Shown here one piece after another: positions 33,359-44,660 of a DNA stretch of 64,000 nt. The notes beneath the pieces were generated by a model. It had not been told where the DNA came from, made no database searches, and saw only the letters and a list, made by a program, of their open reading frames with translations. Within the stretch, counting starts at the first letter, position 1, and each line of letters starts with the position of its first letter. The position numbers were made by a program, and so were the translations under genes. This stretch comes from Onthophagus taurus. Its lineage: Eukaryota > Arthropoda > Insecta > Coleoptera > Scarabaeidae. The stretch spans positions 39,561,001-39,625,000 of the forward strand of contig NC_091972.1 of NCBI RefSeq assembly GCF_036711975.1, read 5' to 3'.

Positions 33359-36300
33359 ATGAACTACGTATTGAACTTCTGCAAAATCACCGGGAAGAGT
33401 AGAATCTTCAAACGACACTTTTATCTACCACTTTTAAAACCTCAAACGCCCAAAGATGCTCTACGAACGTTTAAGATAACCGGAAAATGGTTGCTTGGTT
33501 CTAAAGTCCAACATTACATGCCAGTTTTATTTAATCACCGTAGAAAACGATCGAAATCATCGAAAGATTACGGCAAAATCACGCATAAACTTATGAAAGG
33601 TTATAAATATCTTACACCTGTACTCGATCCAAATTTAGAAAGCCATCAATTGCTTCTAAATATACTAAAAAATAAATCCGGCACGGGAAAGTTCGTTTAC
33701 ACCATTGAAGATAAAAAGCACAATTTAGTTTTTTCGGCCGAATTAGAATTAGCTATTCGAGATGGTGATATAATCGACGTTTTAATTTCACATAGTAGTA
33801 ATAAAATTTTATTAAAGTTGAAAGATTTTAAAAAGGTTCCTATTGATCTTGAAAATTTTAATTTAGACGAACCAATGTTTAACGGCGAAGGTCAAACTTC
33901 GAGCGAAGAAGAGAAGTTTCATCACTACGGAAAATTTACGATGAGTTTAGCTCGTATTTTTGAAGAGAAAGAGCGCGAATTGGAAGAGTGGGAATTAGAG
34001 TTGATGAATATTATTGAAAGACGCAAAAAACAACACGGCGAAGGAACGATCGAGTGGGACGATATGGTTAAAGAAGAAATTAAAAATTTAAATTGGAAGA
34101 AATTCGAGAAAGAAGCCAAACAAGTTATCGATACGATTTTCGAGGAAGTTGAAGAGGAACATATTGGGATGGAGGTTGAGGACTTTGAGATTACCAAGAA
34201 TGTTTGTGATAAAATCATCGAGAATAACGCGTTACATTTATTACCTTCGATGAATGAAATTAATGATATTGTTAAGAATTTAGGAAAAGCAAAACCGTGC
34301 ATTATTGGGGATACTAAAAAAATATCTGGGGTTAAAGTTATTTTGGATAATGGGAAGCAACTTTTTGTGCCAGGCCAAATGGTGAAAACCGATGATGGTG
34401 ACGTTTTTGTTCCGGGGCAAACAATCGAAAATGAATTTGGGTTGGAATATGCACCTGGAATTACGATTAATTTAGATGGAAATCCTTCGTTGATAACCGG
34501 ATTGATTATGGCAGAAGAAAATACACAGAAACCGATGTTTCTTCCTTCTGAATCTACAATAACAGCTGATGGTCAATTAACTTTTACCACAAATCCAGAG
34601 GAAAGACCTAAACCCATTCCAAAAGTTGAGAAAACCGAAAAGAAATCAAAAAAGAAGAAGAAGAAGAAGAAAAATAAAAGTGAAAATGTAAATGAAAATT
34701 TGGAGGCGCCAAAAGTAATAAATGATACAGAAATAATTATTATCGAAGAAAATCTTCCGGTTATTGAAGAACCAAAACCTGCGATTGAGGAGATTTTAAA
34801 CGAAATTAAATTAGATGATGTCGCAATCGATTTAATCGAAGAAACTCCGAGTTATTTAGAAGAAACATCTTTCATTGATTCAAAAATGGGATCAATGGAT
34901 AACTTAACCGAAGACGAATACATACCCAAAGATAAAGAAACAATCGAAATAAAACCAATCGATGATGGTATGGACGATGTAATCGCTTCAGTTGAAGAAA
35001 AAAAATCAGATTTACAAAAGAAATTGGAGGAATTACGCAAAATAACACTCCCAGCCGGTGATGACTTTGTAACTTACGTCACTGTAGACGACGCTAACGA
35101 AATTGCGCTAAAAATAACCGACGATGAAGCTAAAAGTTACAAATTAGCTGATATATTGATAACTTTATTACGCAGAGCTTCAACTTTCCGCGAAAGAAGC
35201 AAAATTAATATGCAAAATATAAACAACCCGATTATGTTAGATAGCACCGTTTTTATAACTGAAGCTGACGAAAAATTTTTTGTCGCAAACCCCAACGTTA
35301 AAATCGCTTTAAAAAGTGCCGCAGTAGCCGCTAATGATATCTTTAAAAAACGACCAAAAGATCAAGCGTTAGCTTTATCGACGATGGGCGATATAATAAT
35401 CGATTTATTAAAGGATAAAAATAAAATTTTAGACGAAATGTGCTTATTAATGAACACCCCAATCGATCGAAACGAAATTAGCACAAGCATTTTTAAAGAA
35501 CTCACTCAAGATATTCGCGAAAATAAAGTAGATTTACTTAAAAGCTTTATTGATTTATGTGATAAACACGAACATATTGGCATGCTTGATAAAGTGTTGG
35601 ATGTTTTACCAGACGATAACATCACAACAACCGCAATAAAAAAATTGGGCAAAGTAGACCCTGAATTACTTTATTTCGTAGCCGATAACGTAGAAGAGCG
35701 CATTAATATGGTAAAAACAGAATTAGCCGCAATGAATTTACTCGAAGACTCGATAATCGATGCGGTTAAAGATTTTTCGAACGAAAAATTACAAGAATTC
35801 GCTATTTTAGCAGACAAAAACGCCCTCACCGATTTTGTATCAGAAGGAATCGGAGTTGCCAAAGCGTTGGGTTTACAAGAAGTATCGGAAAGTTTGAACC
35901 AAATCCTCATCACCACCGACTTAAACATTATGACCCTAGATAAATCATCATTAGATTTATTAAAACGCTTGATCATAATAAGAAAACTCGCCGAAAGAGA
36001 TTACTCTTGCAAAACGGCTTTGGAAAGGATTCGAAAAAATCCGGATTGCGGCCAAACCGATCCAAGAATCAGACAATTAGTGCGCGAAAGCGCCTCTTTA
36101 ATGTTACAACCAAATCCGATTAAAACATCGAGGGAAATCCCGTTAAGATTGTTTCGAAATGAAAATTTTTTGGCGATCGAAGATTATTTAATAAGAAGGA
36201 ATAAAGGTGAACATCCGATTTTAATAAGTAGAAATGGTGTGCAAGCTGTTGTGCCGAAAGAGGCTGCGAGAGCCGTTTTGGCCGGACGAGTGCCATATCT

Positions 36301-36541
36301 GTTAATCGATGAAAGCGGTGTAACCAATTTTAAACCTATGCATATGTTTAATGCGTTGAAAATGAGCAGAAACCGCGAAAAGCGATACGAAAATTATGCG
36401 AGTGTTGGTGGACACGAAAAATTATTAGATCCCGAATCGAAGAAAAGACAAGAAAAATTATACAGCCCACCGAAAAGATCTTCAGCTGAAGTAAGAAATC
36501 GCGTGCGTAGAATGTCCCTTAATAATCGTATGGTTGCATAG
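33359..36541 (+). CDS. 1060-aa Phe-x-Pro-Gly repeat protein, member C of the tandem family; function unknown
   Basis: Single long exon. Residues 1-290 align throughout with the N-terminal domain of the 641-aa protein (FYLPLLKP at 21-28, PKDALR, ITGK, LAIRDGDIIDV, MSLARIFEEKE, EEWELELM). Residues 335-402 carry the same ~15-residue repeats (LFVPGQMV, VFVPGQTI, EYAPGITI, LITGLIM, MFLPSEST). Then a poly-Lys tract (429-438) and a long acidic linker follow. Residues about 565-940 are mainly predicted helix and have no counterpart in A. The last module (952-1022: HPILISRNGV, VVPKEAARAVLAGRV, YLLIDESGV, HMFNALKM, VGGHEKLL) matches the gene at 45073. The ATG starts two bases after TTATCTTTTTTTTAAAG, a good splice acceptor, so an untranslated upstream exon is likely. 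No membrane segment or signal peptide. Confidence 0.92.
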   Translation: MNYVLNFCKITGKSRIFKRHFYLPLLKPQTPKDALRTFKITGKWLLGSKVQHYMPVLFNHRRKRSKSSKDYGKITHKLMKGYKYLTPVLDPNLESHQLLLNILKNKSGTGKFVYTIEDKKHNLVFSAELELAIRDGDIIDVLISHSSNKILLKLKDFKKVPIDLENFNLDEPMFNGEGQTSSEEEKFHHYGKFTMSLARIFEEKERELEEWELELMNIIERRKKQHGEGTIEWDDMVKEEIKNLNWKKFEKEAKQVIDTIFEEVEEEHIGMEVEDFEITKNVCDKIIENNALHLLPSMNEINDIVKNLGKAKPCIIGDTKKISGVKVILDNGKQLFVPGQMVKTDDGDVFVPGQTIENEFGLEYAPGITINLDGNPSLITGLIMAEENTQKPMFLPSESTITADGQLTFTTNPEERPKPIPKVEKTEKKSKKKKKKKKNKSENVNENLEAPKVINDTEIIIIEENLPVIEEPKPAIEEILNEIKLDDVAIDLIEETPSYLEETSFIDSKMGSMDNLTEDEYIPKDKETIEIKPIDDGMDDVIASVEEKKSDLQKKLEELRKITLPAGDDFVTYVTVDDANEIALKITDDEAKSYKLADILITLLRRASTFRERSKINMQNINNPIMLDSTVFITEADEKFFVANPNVKIALKSAAVAANDIFKKRPKDQALALSTMGDIIIDLLKDKNKILDEMCLLMNTPIDRNEISTSIFKELTQDIRENKVDLLKSFIDLCDKHEHIGMLDKVLDVLPDDNITTTAIKKLGKVDPELLYFVADNVEERINMVKTELAAMNLLEDSIIDAVKDFSNEKLQEFAILADKNALTDFVSEGIGVAKALGLQEVSESLNQILITTDLNIMTLDKSSLDLLKRLIIIRKLAERDYSCKTALERIRKNPDCGQTDPRIRQLVRESASLMLQPNPIKTSREIPLRLFRNENFLAIEDYLIRRNKGEHPILISRNGVQAVVPKEAARAVLAGRVPYLLIDESGVTNFKPMHMFNALKMSRNREKRYENYASVGGHEKLLDPESKKRQEKLYSPPKRSSAEVRNRVRRMSLNNRMVA

Positions 36542-36704
36542 TTTCCTTTAATATCTTCGTGTGTGAACGTTATTGAAATTCTTTTTTTGGTGATTTATGT
36601 GAATGTTTCTTTTCTGTTTTATTTACTTTACTTAAAAACGATTTCGGTTTCAATCTTATCGATTTAAAACGTTTAAGTTAACGGTGAATGGTTGGTGTTT
36701 TAAA

Positions 36705-36710
36705 AATAAA
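36705..36710 (+). terminator. Poly(A) signal AATAAA of the 1060-aa gene
   Basis: AATAAA lies 164 bp after the stop codon, the first such signal downstream. Confidence 0.6.
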
Positions 36711-37300
36711 CTAGTAGTAGACGGTGATAAATTTATGGAGTCTCACACCTACGCTTTGGCACTTCTGTAATATGGTGAGTCACAGTTTAATGCCCGTCTG
36801 GTATTTTCTATAATGTTGCAAAAAAAGCTTTTATGGGTTTGATAGCTTTTCGGCAAAATTCTTTGCTTAAATTTGTTGCTTCTTAAAATTCTATTTTTAC
36901 ATTTAATCACTTAAATAAGTACCTATTTGCATAAACCATTTTATACAATAATAATCATTAAATTGACATTCTCCACTGAACGTAATAAAGTAGTTTCAAT
37001 GCATATTTACCTACCACCCCAAAGAAGTTTAACAACGATGATCAATTTATTTCATTAAAATAAATACATAGATTGAGGTTATAATGAAAGACGGAGGTAG
37101 GAGATTAGGCTTAGGGGATTATATACATTTTCCTTTGATTATGGTAAATGTTAATTCAATGTAATATAAGGAGAACCAGTTGTATCTACCAAGTCAGGCG
37201 AGATAATAGAAATTTGTTGCAAATTTCAAAAACTCCATTTTAACTAGATACTAACAAGATAAACTTGATATAGAGATTTGATCGAGTCTTGATAAAGTAT
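36711..37300. other. Gene-free stretch
   Basis: No gene or repeat recognised between the 1060-aa gene and the 165 bp tandem repeat. Confidence 0.4.
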
Positions 37301-37309
37301 TCTGGATAA

Positions 37310-37745
37310 TCTACAGTCCTGATTGAAGGCTGAAACTAAATATTACTAATGAAAGATGGCAAAATCTAGATATTACTAAGGAAAGGATAGTTACTGTTAA
37401 CAGAAACTAGATATTATTAATGGAAGGGTAGATACTGCCTGCAGATGACCAAATATTGCTTGCAGAAACTAGATTTTGCTAATGAAAAGTTAGATACTGC
37501 TTGCAGATAACTAAATATTGATGGCAGAAAGTAAATATTACTGAGGGAAGGCTAGATACTGTTGGCAGAAACTAGATATTATTAATGGAAGGTTAGATAC
37601 TGCCTGCAGATGACCAAATATTGCTGGCAGAAACTAAATTTTAGTAATGAAAAGTTAGATACTGCTTGCAGATAACTAAATATTGATGGCAGAAAGTAAA
37701 TATTACTGAGGGAAGGCTAGATACTGTTGGCAGAAACTAGATATT
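37310..37745. repeat. 165 bp tandem repeat built of ~40 bp subunits
   Basis: ACTAGATATT occurs at 37408, 37571-37573 and 37736-37738 at 165 bp spacing. Within each unit GATACTG and GCAGAAACTAGA-like strings recur about every 40 bp. The first copy is partly degenerate. The array ends at a segment (37745-37930) that contains a CCACAGAATAATCAGAAATGAC string similar to the small inverted-repeat element at 39693. Confidence 0.7.
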
Positions 37746-38404
37746 GCACACTGCAACAGCCATTCTGGGGGTGAAAAAATTCCAAGTCAGAGTGAAAGTA
37801 CGACCACAGAATAATCAGAAATGACACTGACGACGATTCATTTGATGTTGGCGGCACCTCGTTTTGTGACCTCGATTTAAAATCCGCCATATTATCCCGA
37901 GTTACCAAAAGCACAGAATGTTGAGTAAACATACTGTATAAGATTATCCACCTCCCTATGAAAGTTGTTATTCGATGTTATTTTTGTCCAAATAAATAAA
38001 TAAGTAGATGTTTATTACAAAATAAAGCTTAATTGTTTCTTTTGTGTCTAGCGCTACTTGATATTTGGACAAAAATAACATCGAGGGTAAAACATTCATG
38101 CTCTACTAGATTAAAGTGTGTGCTTTTTGATGGGGAAGGAAATGATTTTTTAAGAAAAACAAAATACTATCGTATAAAGAATGTTTTTAGGATCTCAATA
38201 ATAAAAAAAATATTGACATTCCATTTAAAAAAAAGTTGACAGTCGCCATTTTGAAATAATTCGTCCAATTGAAAATATGATATCACCATCGTGTAGAGAA
38301 TGTCCTAAAACATATTACTGCCAAATATTTTGAAAGTAGTACCCATAGTGTAGCTAAAAAAAAATAAGGCGCTTACTCTGAATCAGGCTGTATAGTAACA
38401 GTGC

Positions 38405-38755
38405 TAGTTTTAATTAGATAGTTATAACTAAAATCCATTTTACCAGTTAGTTAAATTATGAAAAGGTAATTAAATTTAATATTCTCAATTTGTACTTTTG
38501 AAACTGTCTTAATTAAGTCTGACTAGTTTCGGCCCATGGCCATCAGCAGAGACTAATTTTACAAGAGTTCACAAAAAAGTCATATCGTTGAATTGAATTA
38601 AAATTGAAGAACGTTCTTCAATTTTAACGTGTTAACTTGGGCCGAAACTAGTTAGACTTAATTAATAAAACCAGTTACAAAAGTACAAATTGAGAATATT
38701 AAATTTAATTACCTTTTCACTAGTTTTAATTGTTATACAGTGCTAGACCTAAAAC
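38405..38755. repeat. Foldback structure with arms of ~80-100 bp
   Basis: The left arm around 38459-38536 (AAAAGGTAATTAAATTTAAT .. TAGTTTCGGCCC) is answered in inverted order by 38639-38720 (GGGCCGAAACTAGTTAGACT .. ATTACCTTTTC). Both sides are bounded by AGTGCTAG. It is probably the left boundary of the hairpin-repeat element that follows. Confidence 0.7.
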
Positions 38756-38759
38756 TAGA

Positions 38760-39680
38760 ATCATTCGGGTTTAGCCGTCTTAAGAGACGTACGGCTAAAC
38801 CCAAATGTTTCTAGTTCTAAGTCTAATGTTAGTTCTAGTCACAGTGTAAATGTAAAACTAGAACTAACATTATACCTAGAACTAGAATCATTCGGATTTA
38901 GCCGTTTTTAGCGACGTGCGGCTAAACCCAAATGTTTCCAGTTCTAGGTCTAATGTTAGTTCTAGTGACAGTGCAAGTGTAAAACTAGAACTAACACTAG
39001 AGCTAGAACAAGAAAGTTTCGGGTTTAGCCGTGCGTCTTCAGACCGTGCGTTTTAATTGTTATGCAGCGCTAGACCAAGAACTAGAATCATTCGGATTTA
39101 GCCGTTTTTAGCGACGTGCGGCTAAACCCAAATGTTTCCAGTTCTAAGTCTAATATTAGTTCTAGTGACAATGCAAGTAGAAAACTAGAACTAACACTAT
39201 ACCTAGAACTAGAATCATTCGGGTTTAGCCGTCTTTAGAGACGTGCGGCTAAAACCCAAATGATTACCTCTACAGGCTGTCCAGAAATGACGTGTACAAC
39301 GGAAGACCACAAGTACCTTGACCAAAAATATGATGATTTAACTAAACTTATCTATATTCAAAATTGCTTAGTTTACTAGTTAGTACTATTAGTTTAATTG
39401 GTTATATACAGGATATAATAACAGTGCTAGTGTATAACTACATTCGCGTTTAGCCGTGCGTCTGAGGACGCACGGCTAAACCCGAAACTTTCTAGTTCTA
39501 GGTCTAGTGTTAGTTCTAGTTTTAATTGTTATTAAGCGCTAGATTGTTGTATATATTTATTGAAGTAGTTGAAAAGTTAAATATACGTATTAGAAAAGTA
39601 CGTATATTAAATTATATAGCAGAACTAGAATCATTTGGGTTTAGCCGTCTTAAGAGACGTACGGCTAAATCCGAATGTCT
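38760..39680. repeat. Cluster of about seven GTTTAGCCGT hairpins in CTAGAACTAG context
   Basis: GGGTTTAGCCGT..ACGGCTAAACCC hairpins lie near 38767-38802, 38894-38930, 39092-39129, 39220-39257, 39447-39486 and 39638-39672, plus a broken one near 39018. Each is flanked by inverted strings ACTAGAATCATT and AATGTTTCTAGT, and by AGTTCTAGGTCTAATGTTAG and its complement. The stem tip varies in a paired way (GTCTTAAGAGAC, GTGCGTCTGAGGACGCAC). Purpose unknown. Confidence 0.8.
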
Positions 39681-39692
39681 TAATGGACCTTG

Positions 39693-39823
39693 GCACAGAA
39701 TAACCAGAAGTGACACTAGCGGTATCCCGCCAAATCTTTACCACCAATAGCAACATACCTTACTAACTCGCTATAATATGGCGTCAGATTTGGCGGGATT
39801 CTGTCACTTCTGGTTATTCTGTG
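39693..39823. mobile_element. Small inverted-repeat element (MITE-like), about 131 bp
   Basis: CACAGAATAACCAGAAGTGA .. CCCGCCAAATCT at the left is answered by AGATTTGGCGGGA .. TCACTTCTGGTTATTCTGTG at the right, with a short centre. Related strings occur near 37803. The target duplication is not clear. Confidence 0.65.
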
Positions 39824-41120
39824 GTACTACGCCAATATAGTAAAACTTCAAAGGGTTTGGCGATCTCAGCCCAAACTTCTTTTTAATGAATTTTTATATT
39901 TTTTTCTTTATCCTGAGTTTGTTTGCTTAGTTTTTCAGTTATAACTCAAGAACCATTGATGATTTCTCATTTTATTCTTCAGCAAAATTGTAGCTTAATT
40001 AACAATTTTGGTTAATATATCCATGTAAAAAATTATGTTGGACTAATTTTGTCGAATGAAATCTTCAAAAATTGTCAAATTATTTCGAAAAAAAAACAAA
40101 TTCTCTGAAAAATATCGTCTTTACTGGAGTTCTACGAATTTTAACTATAAAAAGTATTGATTTTATGGAAATTATTAACAAAAATTAAGGAAGGACAAAG
40201 TTTAAAGAAGAACAAAGTTTATCTGTTCATAAACATAGTGTCATCGCTGTTATCAGTTTCTAAGCCACACATAATATCAATTTGTGACTCCACTGCTGGC
40301 CCTACTGCACCTTCTAAAAATTCTTCATCATCAGGATCATCTATGTCTTCGAATACCTGCCTTCTCCACCAGCAAATTTTCGCAAGTATTACACTCTTAT
40401 TCAATCTTGTTAAGTATTTCAGAGATGTTTTTAGTGAATTAACACCATTTTGATTAATATGTACCAATTAGCTTTTCTCGTGCGGTCAAAGTTTTTGAAT
40501 GTTCTGAAAATATCCACCAACTATAAAGTGTTACAGATTTGATTCGTACCACTTTGACACACTCTAACTTTAATTACTATATAACCCTGAACGATTTCTG
40601 CTGCTGCTGTTTCAATGTAGAGTTGATCAAGACATAGCCCATTTAGTAGTTTACGGCATAATAGAGATTTGAAGAATATTTCTGAAACTTTTCTCGCTAG
40701 CAACATCTTGCAGGCTTAATGTAGAGATGATGTAAATTTCATACGAAGTTATCTCTATGAAGATTTAATAGAATACATAAAGTACATTTAGTAAGCCAAA
40801 TAGAGAAAGGCAGGTTTGAAAGACCCTTGACGTAGTCTCAGATATAGTTTTGATACACAGCTCAATACAGTTTTGATACGAACTTGCTAGAGACTTAGCG
40901 CTGTACAGATTTGTTTTTACGCAGATCTAATAGATATTTGATGCAATAGATAAGCATAGTTATGTGGTTTACTATTTTCCAGCTGTGTTCAAATCTAAAT
41001 CGAAAACATCATTAGATTGAAATAATGAGTGATTTGATCAACTTCTTTCGATAGGTCCTTACTGAAGCATTTTTGAACTTCCACTATATTTGATTATTTT
41101 ACGATGGTAAAGATTATTGG
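39824..41120. other. Gene-free stretch
   Basis: A minus-strand frame at 40219-40467 contains a short acidic stretch (EDIDDPDDEEFLEG) that could be the N-terminal side of a transposon protein, but I cannot place it. No inverted repeats or arrays were recognised. Confidence 0.35.
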
Positions 41121-41189
41121 TGGAACGGATATCCGACAACTATCCGGTATCCAGCCATTTTTTGGGCTTTGGCCAGATATTAAAAACCA

Positions 41190-41455
41190 ATTACTTAGTA
41201 CTCCACCATTCACAGGAATTAGTATCTCTTTTAGGTGTTGGAAGCTGCAGATAATAATCAAGTTCAACCCCAATACTTTTTTCATTGAATACAACTTTAT
41301 TTATATCAGGTTTGTCATTAGCAACCTCATTGTAACAATCCCAATACGACATATAAAATCTTTTGTTGCAGTTTCGTCTACTTTTCTTGTCTTCGCTTGT
41401 AATTCATCATCACATTCATTACTGACAGAACTGTCGCTGTTATCACTTTCGATTA
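41190..41455 (-). pseudogene. Remnant of hAT transposase C-terminus (copy 2)
   Basis: On the minus strand an acidic segment (ESDNSDSSVSNECDDEL) is followed, after one or more frame changes, by NEKSIGVELDYYLQLPTP and KRDTNSCEWW, then a stop. It matches the remnant in copy 1 and the beginning of the hAT C-terminal dimerisation region. Confidence 0.65.
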
Positions 41456-43070
41456 TTAATTAAAGTATCCTCTTTTTAATGCAAAAAGCCGTTTTGAAAA
41501 ATCACTTTCAGTTCTTGAAAATTCGAAATTTTGCAATTTTTGCCGATTAAGTTTTAAAAATTCGTATAAAATCCAGTTTTTGGAATATGAGGATGAAAAT
41601 TTCCTAAAATGTTAATAAAAATGTCTTCTTTCCAATGAACCAACCCGTTTCGAAAAATAATTTTTAATTTTTGAGAAAACAATATTTGAAATTTTGATAA
41701 AGTTTTCGATGATGCAATTTTCATCGATAACTTTCAAAATTCGCTATAAAATTAATTTCTTAAAGGATCCTTGTGAAAATGTCGCCAATTATTAATTAAA
41801 GTACTCTCTTTTTAATGCAACAAGCCATTTTAAAAAATCGCTTTTAGTTTTTGAGAAATACATTTTTGAAATGATCGACAATTTTTTCGAATTTTACAAT
41901 TTTCGCCCATTAAGTTTTAAAAATTCGTATAAAATCCAGTTCTTGGAATATGAGTATGAAAATTTCCCAAATTGTTAATAAAAGTGTCTTCTTTCTAATG
42001 AACCAACCCGTTTCGAAAAATAGCTTTTAATTTTTGAGAAAACAATATTTAAAATTTTGATAAAGTTTTCGATGTTGTAATTTTCATCGATAACTTTCAA
42101 AATTCGCTATAAAATTAATTTCTTGAAGGATCCCTTTGGAGATATTACCAATTATTAATTATAGTATCCTCTCTTTAATGCAAAAAGTCGTTTTGAAAAA
42201 TCACTTTCAGTTCTTGAGAAATAAATTTTTGAAATGATCTACAATTTCTTCGAATTTTGCAATTTTTGCCGATTAAGTTTTAAAAACTCGTATAAAATCC
42301 AGTTTTTGGAATATGAGGATGAAAATTTCCTAAAATGTTAATAAAAATGTCTTCTTTCCAATGAACCAACCCGTTTCGAAAAATAGCTTTTAATTTTTGA
42401 GAAAACAATATTTAAAATTTTGATAAAGTTTTCGATGTTGTAATTTTCATCGATAACTTTCAAAATTCGCTATAAAATTAATTTCTTGAAGGATCCTTGT
42501 GGAAATATCACCAATTATTAATTAAAGTATCCTCTTTTTAATGCAAAAAGCCGTTTTGAAAAATCACTTTTAGTTCTTGAGAAATAAATTTTTGAAATAA
42601 TCGACAGTTTTTGCGAATTTTGTAAATTTTCGCAGATTAAGTTTCAAAAATTCGTATAAAATCCAGTTCTTGGAATATGAGTATGAAAATTTTCCAAAAT
42701 GTTAATAAAAGTGTCTTCTTTCCAATGAACCAACGCGTTTTGAAAAATCCCTTTTAGTTCTTGAGAAATAAATTTTTGAAATAATCGACAATTTTTGCGA
42801 ATTTTGCAAATTTTCGCCCATTAAGTTTTAAAAATTCGTATAAAATCCAGTTCTTGGAATATGAGTATGAAAATTTTCCAAATTGTTAATAAAAGTGTCT
42901 TCTTTCCAATGAACCAACCCGTTTTGAAAAATAACTTTTAGTTTTTGAGAAAACAACATTTGAAGTTTTGATAAAATTTTCGATGTTGCAATTTTCATCG
43001 ATAACTTTCAAAATTCGCTATAAAATTCATTTCTTGAAGGATCCTTGTGCAAATATCACCAATTATTAAC
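41454..43070. repeat. Tandem array inside hAT copy 2: ~360 bp dimers, one 1.5-fold unit
   Basis: TATTAATTA anchors lie at 41454, 41790, 42153, 42516 and 43064 (one, at 43064, reads TATTAACTAA); spacings are 336, 363, 363 and 548. The last spacing equals one dimer plus one ~185 bp half, and indeed half A occurs twice in a row there (from about 42540 and from about 42730). This shows that half units are also gained, as expected from unequal exchange between the two related halves. Confidence 0.9.
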
Positions 43071-43217
43071 TAAATTATCCTCTTTTTAGAGTTGCTTCAT
43101 TAGTTAAAGCAGCATCAAATCGCAATATAGGGTATCACTTCAGAAATCCACCAGAACTTATATCCGGATATCCTGCCGAAGGGGATGCCGAATATCCGGT
43201 ATCCGGCTTTTCTTAAA

Positions 43218-44600
43218 ATCAGTTATCCGTTTTGGAAAAATAACAATCAAGTAATATAAATAAAATTAACTGCAAAGAAGAGTTTCTGGTGGTTCCTAAT
43301 CTGGGCAAGAATTCAGACGGTCGTGCCATTGTGTTATTTTGGGAGAGACTCCAAGCCAGAAATCCTAGCTATCTGGTCGATATTGACATACTCGATCGTT
43401 ACAAAACCTAAGATGGAGTATTTGGAAGCACGATACCAAGGATGGCAGGCTTATTTAACGCCAAAAATTTTCTGACATGGCTTTCCATGCATACTACAAC
43501 CTTTACTGCAAGACATCCTAGGTTGGATGTAACGATGGAAGCCATTTTTCCAAGTATTGCTGATTGAGGTTAGAACAAGACATCCAACGTTTCTTTATAA
43601 TTCTTACAAGTATTAATCATCGTCCATATCTGTAAAAAAGAATTTTTTTTAAGTATATTATAAGTCATTATCTTTGATTCCAATAAATGTTAACACTCTG
43701 TACAAAATTTCATTCAACAGCTCAATCTATGTACTTAATAAAGCAAAAAAAAGTCGTAGTTTATACGGAAAATAACACTCAATTACGAACCATTACCCGT
43801 TCAATTACCAACGAAGAAATCAGTAAACGTTCGTCAAACACGAAACAGTACCACAAAGATGATACCTTTTATGACAAAGAACCATCTCATCGTAAGACTT
43901 TACCGAACCTAATTGCTTCGAAACCAATTTTCCTTCTTGTTTCCCTTCGAAACACGAACGAACAGAAAGAACAAGCATTAGTGGAGAAGAAGGGAAGTAG
44001 AAAATAGGGCCCGGGTACTTACGGTTGGTTTACCAAAGAAAAGCTCAAAGAGACCCGAACCGGTAAGTAATAATACACCCGATACTGTTATTACCGAGAC
44101 CCAACAGAATCCGCGATTCTCGACCGCGTTTGCACTAAGACCACTTTTCCTCGACGACGGTCTTCAGCGTTGGTTGTTTCTTTGAGAGAAGACGGACATG
44201 TGATGATTATCGCCCGACGTCGACTCAGGCGTCCGTTAGGTTTGTCTTCTAGATGGTGGAATGTAAGTAAGTAAAGAGATGAGCAAAAAAAAGAGACCAT
44301 ACGAGGAGGTTTAATGAGATGTAATCTTTTCTTTTTATGTAGTTTCAATGTACAGAAAATGAAGAGATTTAAACAAATTCTATTTTTATACGATACACAA
44401 CCTCAATGTCACTCGGTTAGGTGACAAATTCGGTTCTGAACATTGTCCAAAAACAATAATATACACATCGACATTGTGCACGCTCAAGGTGAAATTCTTC
44501 GTTGAATATCAATCGGCACGCGTAGCTTTGTGGTTGCAAAACTTTGTCATCGTTGTCAAATTAGGGAACGAAAAATAAACACATCGTCCGTATTCTTTTC
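43218..44600. other. No certain gene; composition becomes more gene-like after 43700
   Basis: A 106-aa plus-strand frame at 43687-44007 is polar and unrecognised. A donor-like CGGTAAGTAA occurs at 44061-44070. Part of this may be upstream leader sequence of the gene at 45073, but nothing decides it. Confidence 0.35.
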
Positions 44601-44628
44601 CATTCGAGTCGCTTGGATAATCGCACCC

Positions 44629-44660
44629 TCAGTTTCCCATCTTTCCGTTTCAGTTTAAAG
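44629..44660 (+). promoter_or_regulatory. Candidate initiator and leader exon of the gene at 45073
   Basis: CCCTCAGTTTCCC gives an arthropod initiator (A at 44631). Thirty bases later AAAG|GTACGT is a strong splice donor (GT at 44661). An intron 44661-45068 ending in TTGTCTTTGTAG would join it to the coding exon. Confidence 0.4.

Larger units (their letters stand above)
41125..43217. mobile_element. hAT-derived element, copy 2, with internal ~360 bp tandem array
   Basis: It has the same left flank (TATCCGGTATCC, AGATATTAAAAACC, TTACTTAGTACTCCACCATTC) and right flank (TTAGAGTTGCTTCATTAG, GGGGATGCCGAATATCCGG, TATCCGGCTTTTC) as copy 1 at 9745-12795, in the same orientation. Flanking DNA outside differs, so these are two insertions or a dispersed pair and not one segmental duplication. 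The array inside is shorter (about 4.5 units). Exact ends and target duplication remain unclear. Confidence 0.7.

Noticed and set aside
33925..35976. Minus-strand frames opposite the 1060-aa gene
   Set aside because: Same reason: Ser/Ile-rich shadows of the Lys/Asp/Glu-rich sense protein.
38760..39680. Hairpins as transcription terminators or tRNA-like structures
   Set aside because: No U-tract follows the stems and no tRNA arms or A/B boxes are visible; intrinsic terminators are not expected in this genome.
41104..41463. 119-aa plus-strand frame within hAT copy 2
   Set aside because: The informative reading is on the other strand (hAT C-terminus). The plus frame is a shadow that also runs into the tandem array.
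43687..44007. 106-aa plus-strand frame
   Set aside because: Polar, unrecognised, no splice or promoter context that decides it; kept only as a remark in the gene-free stretch.
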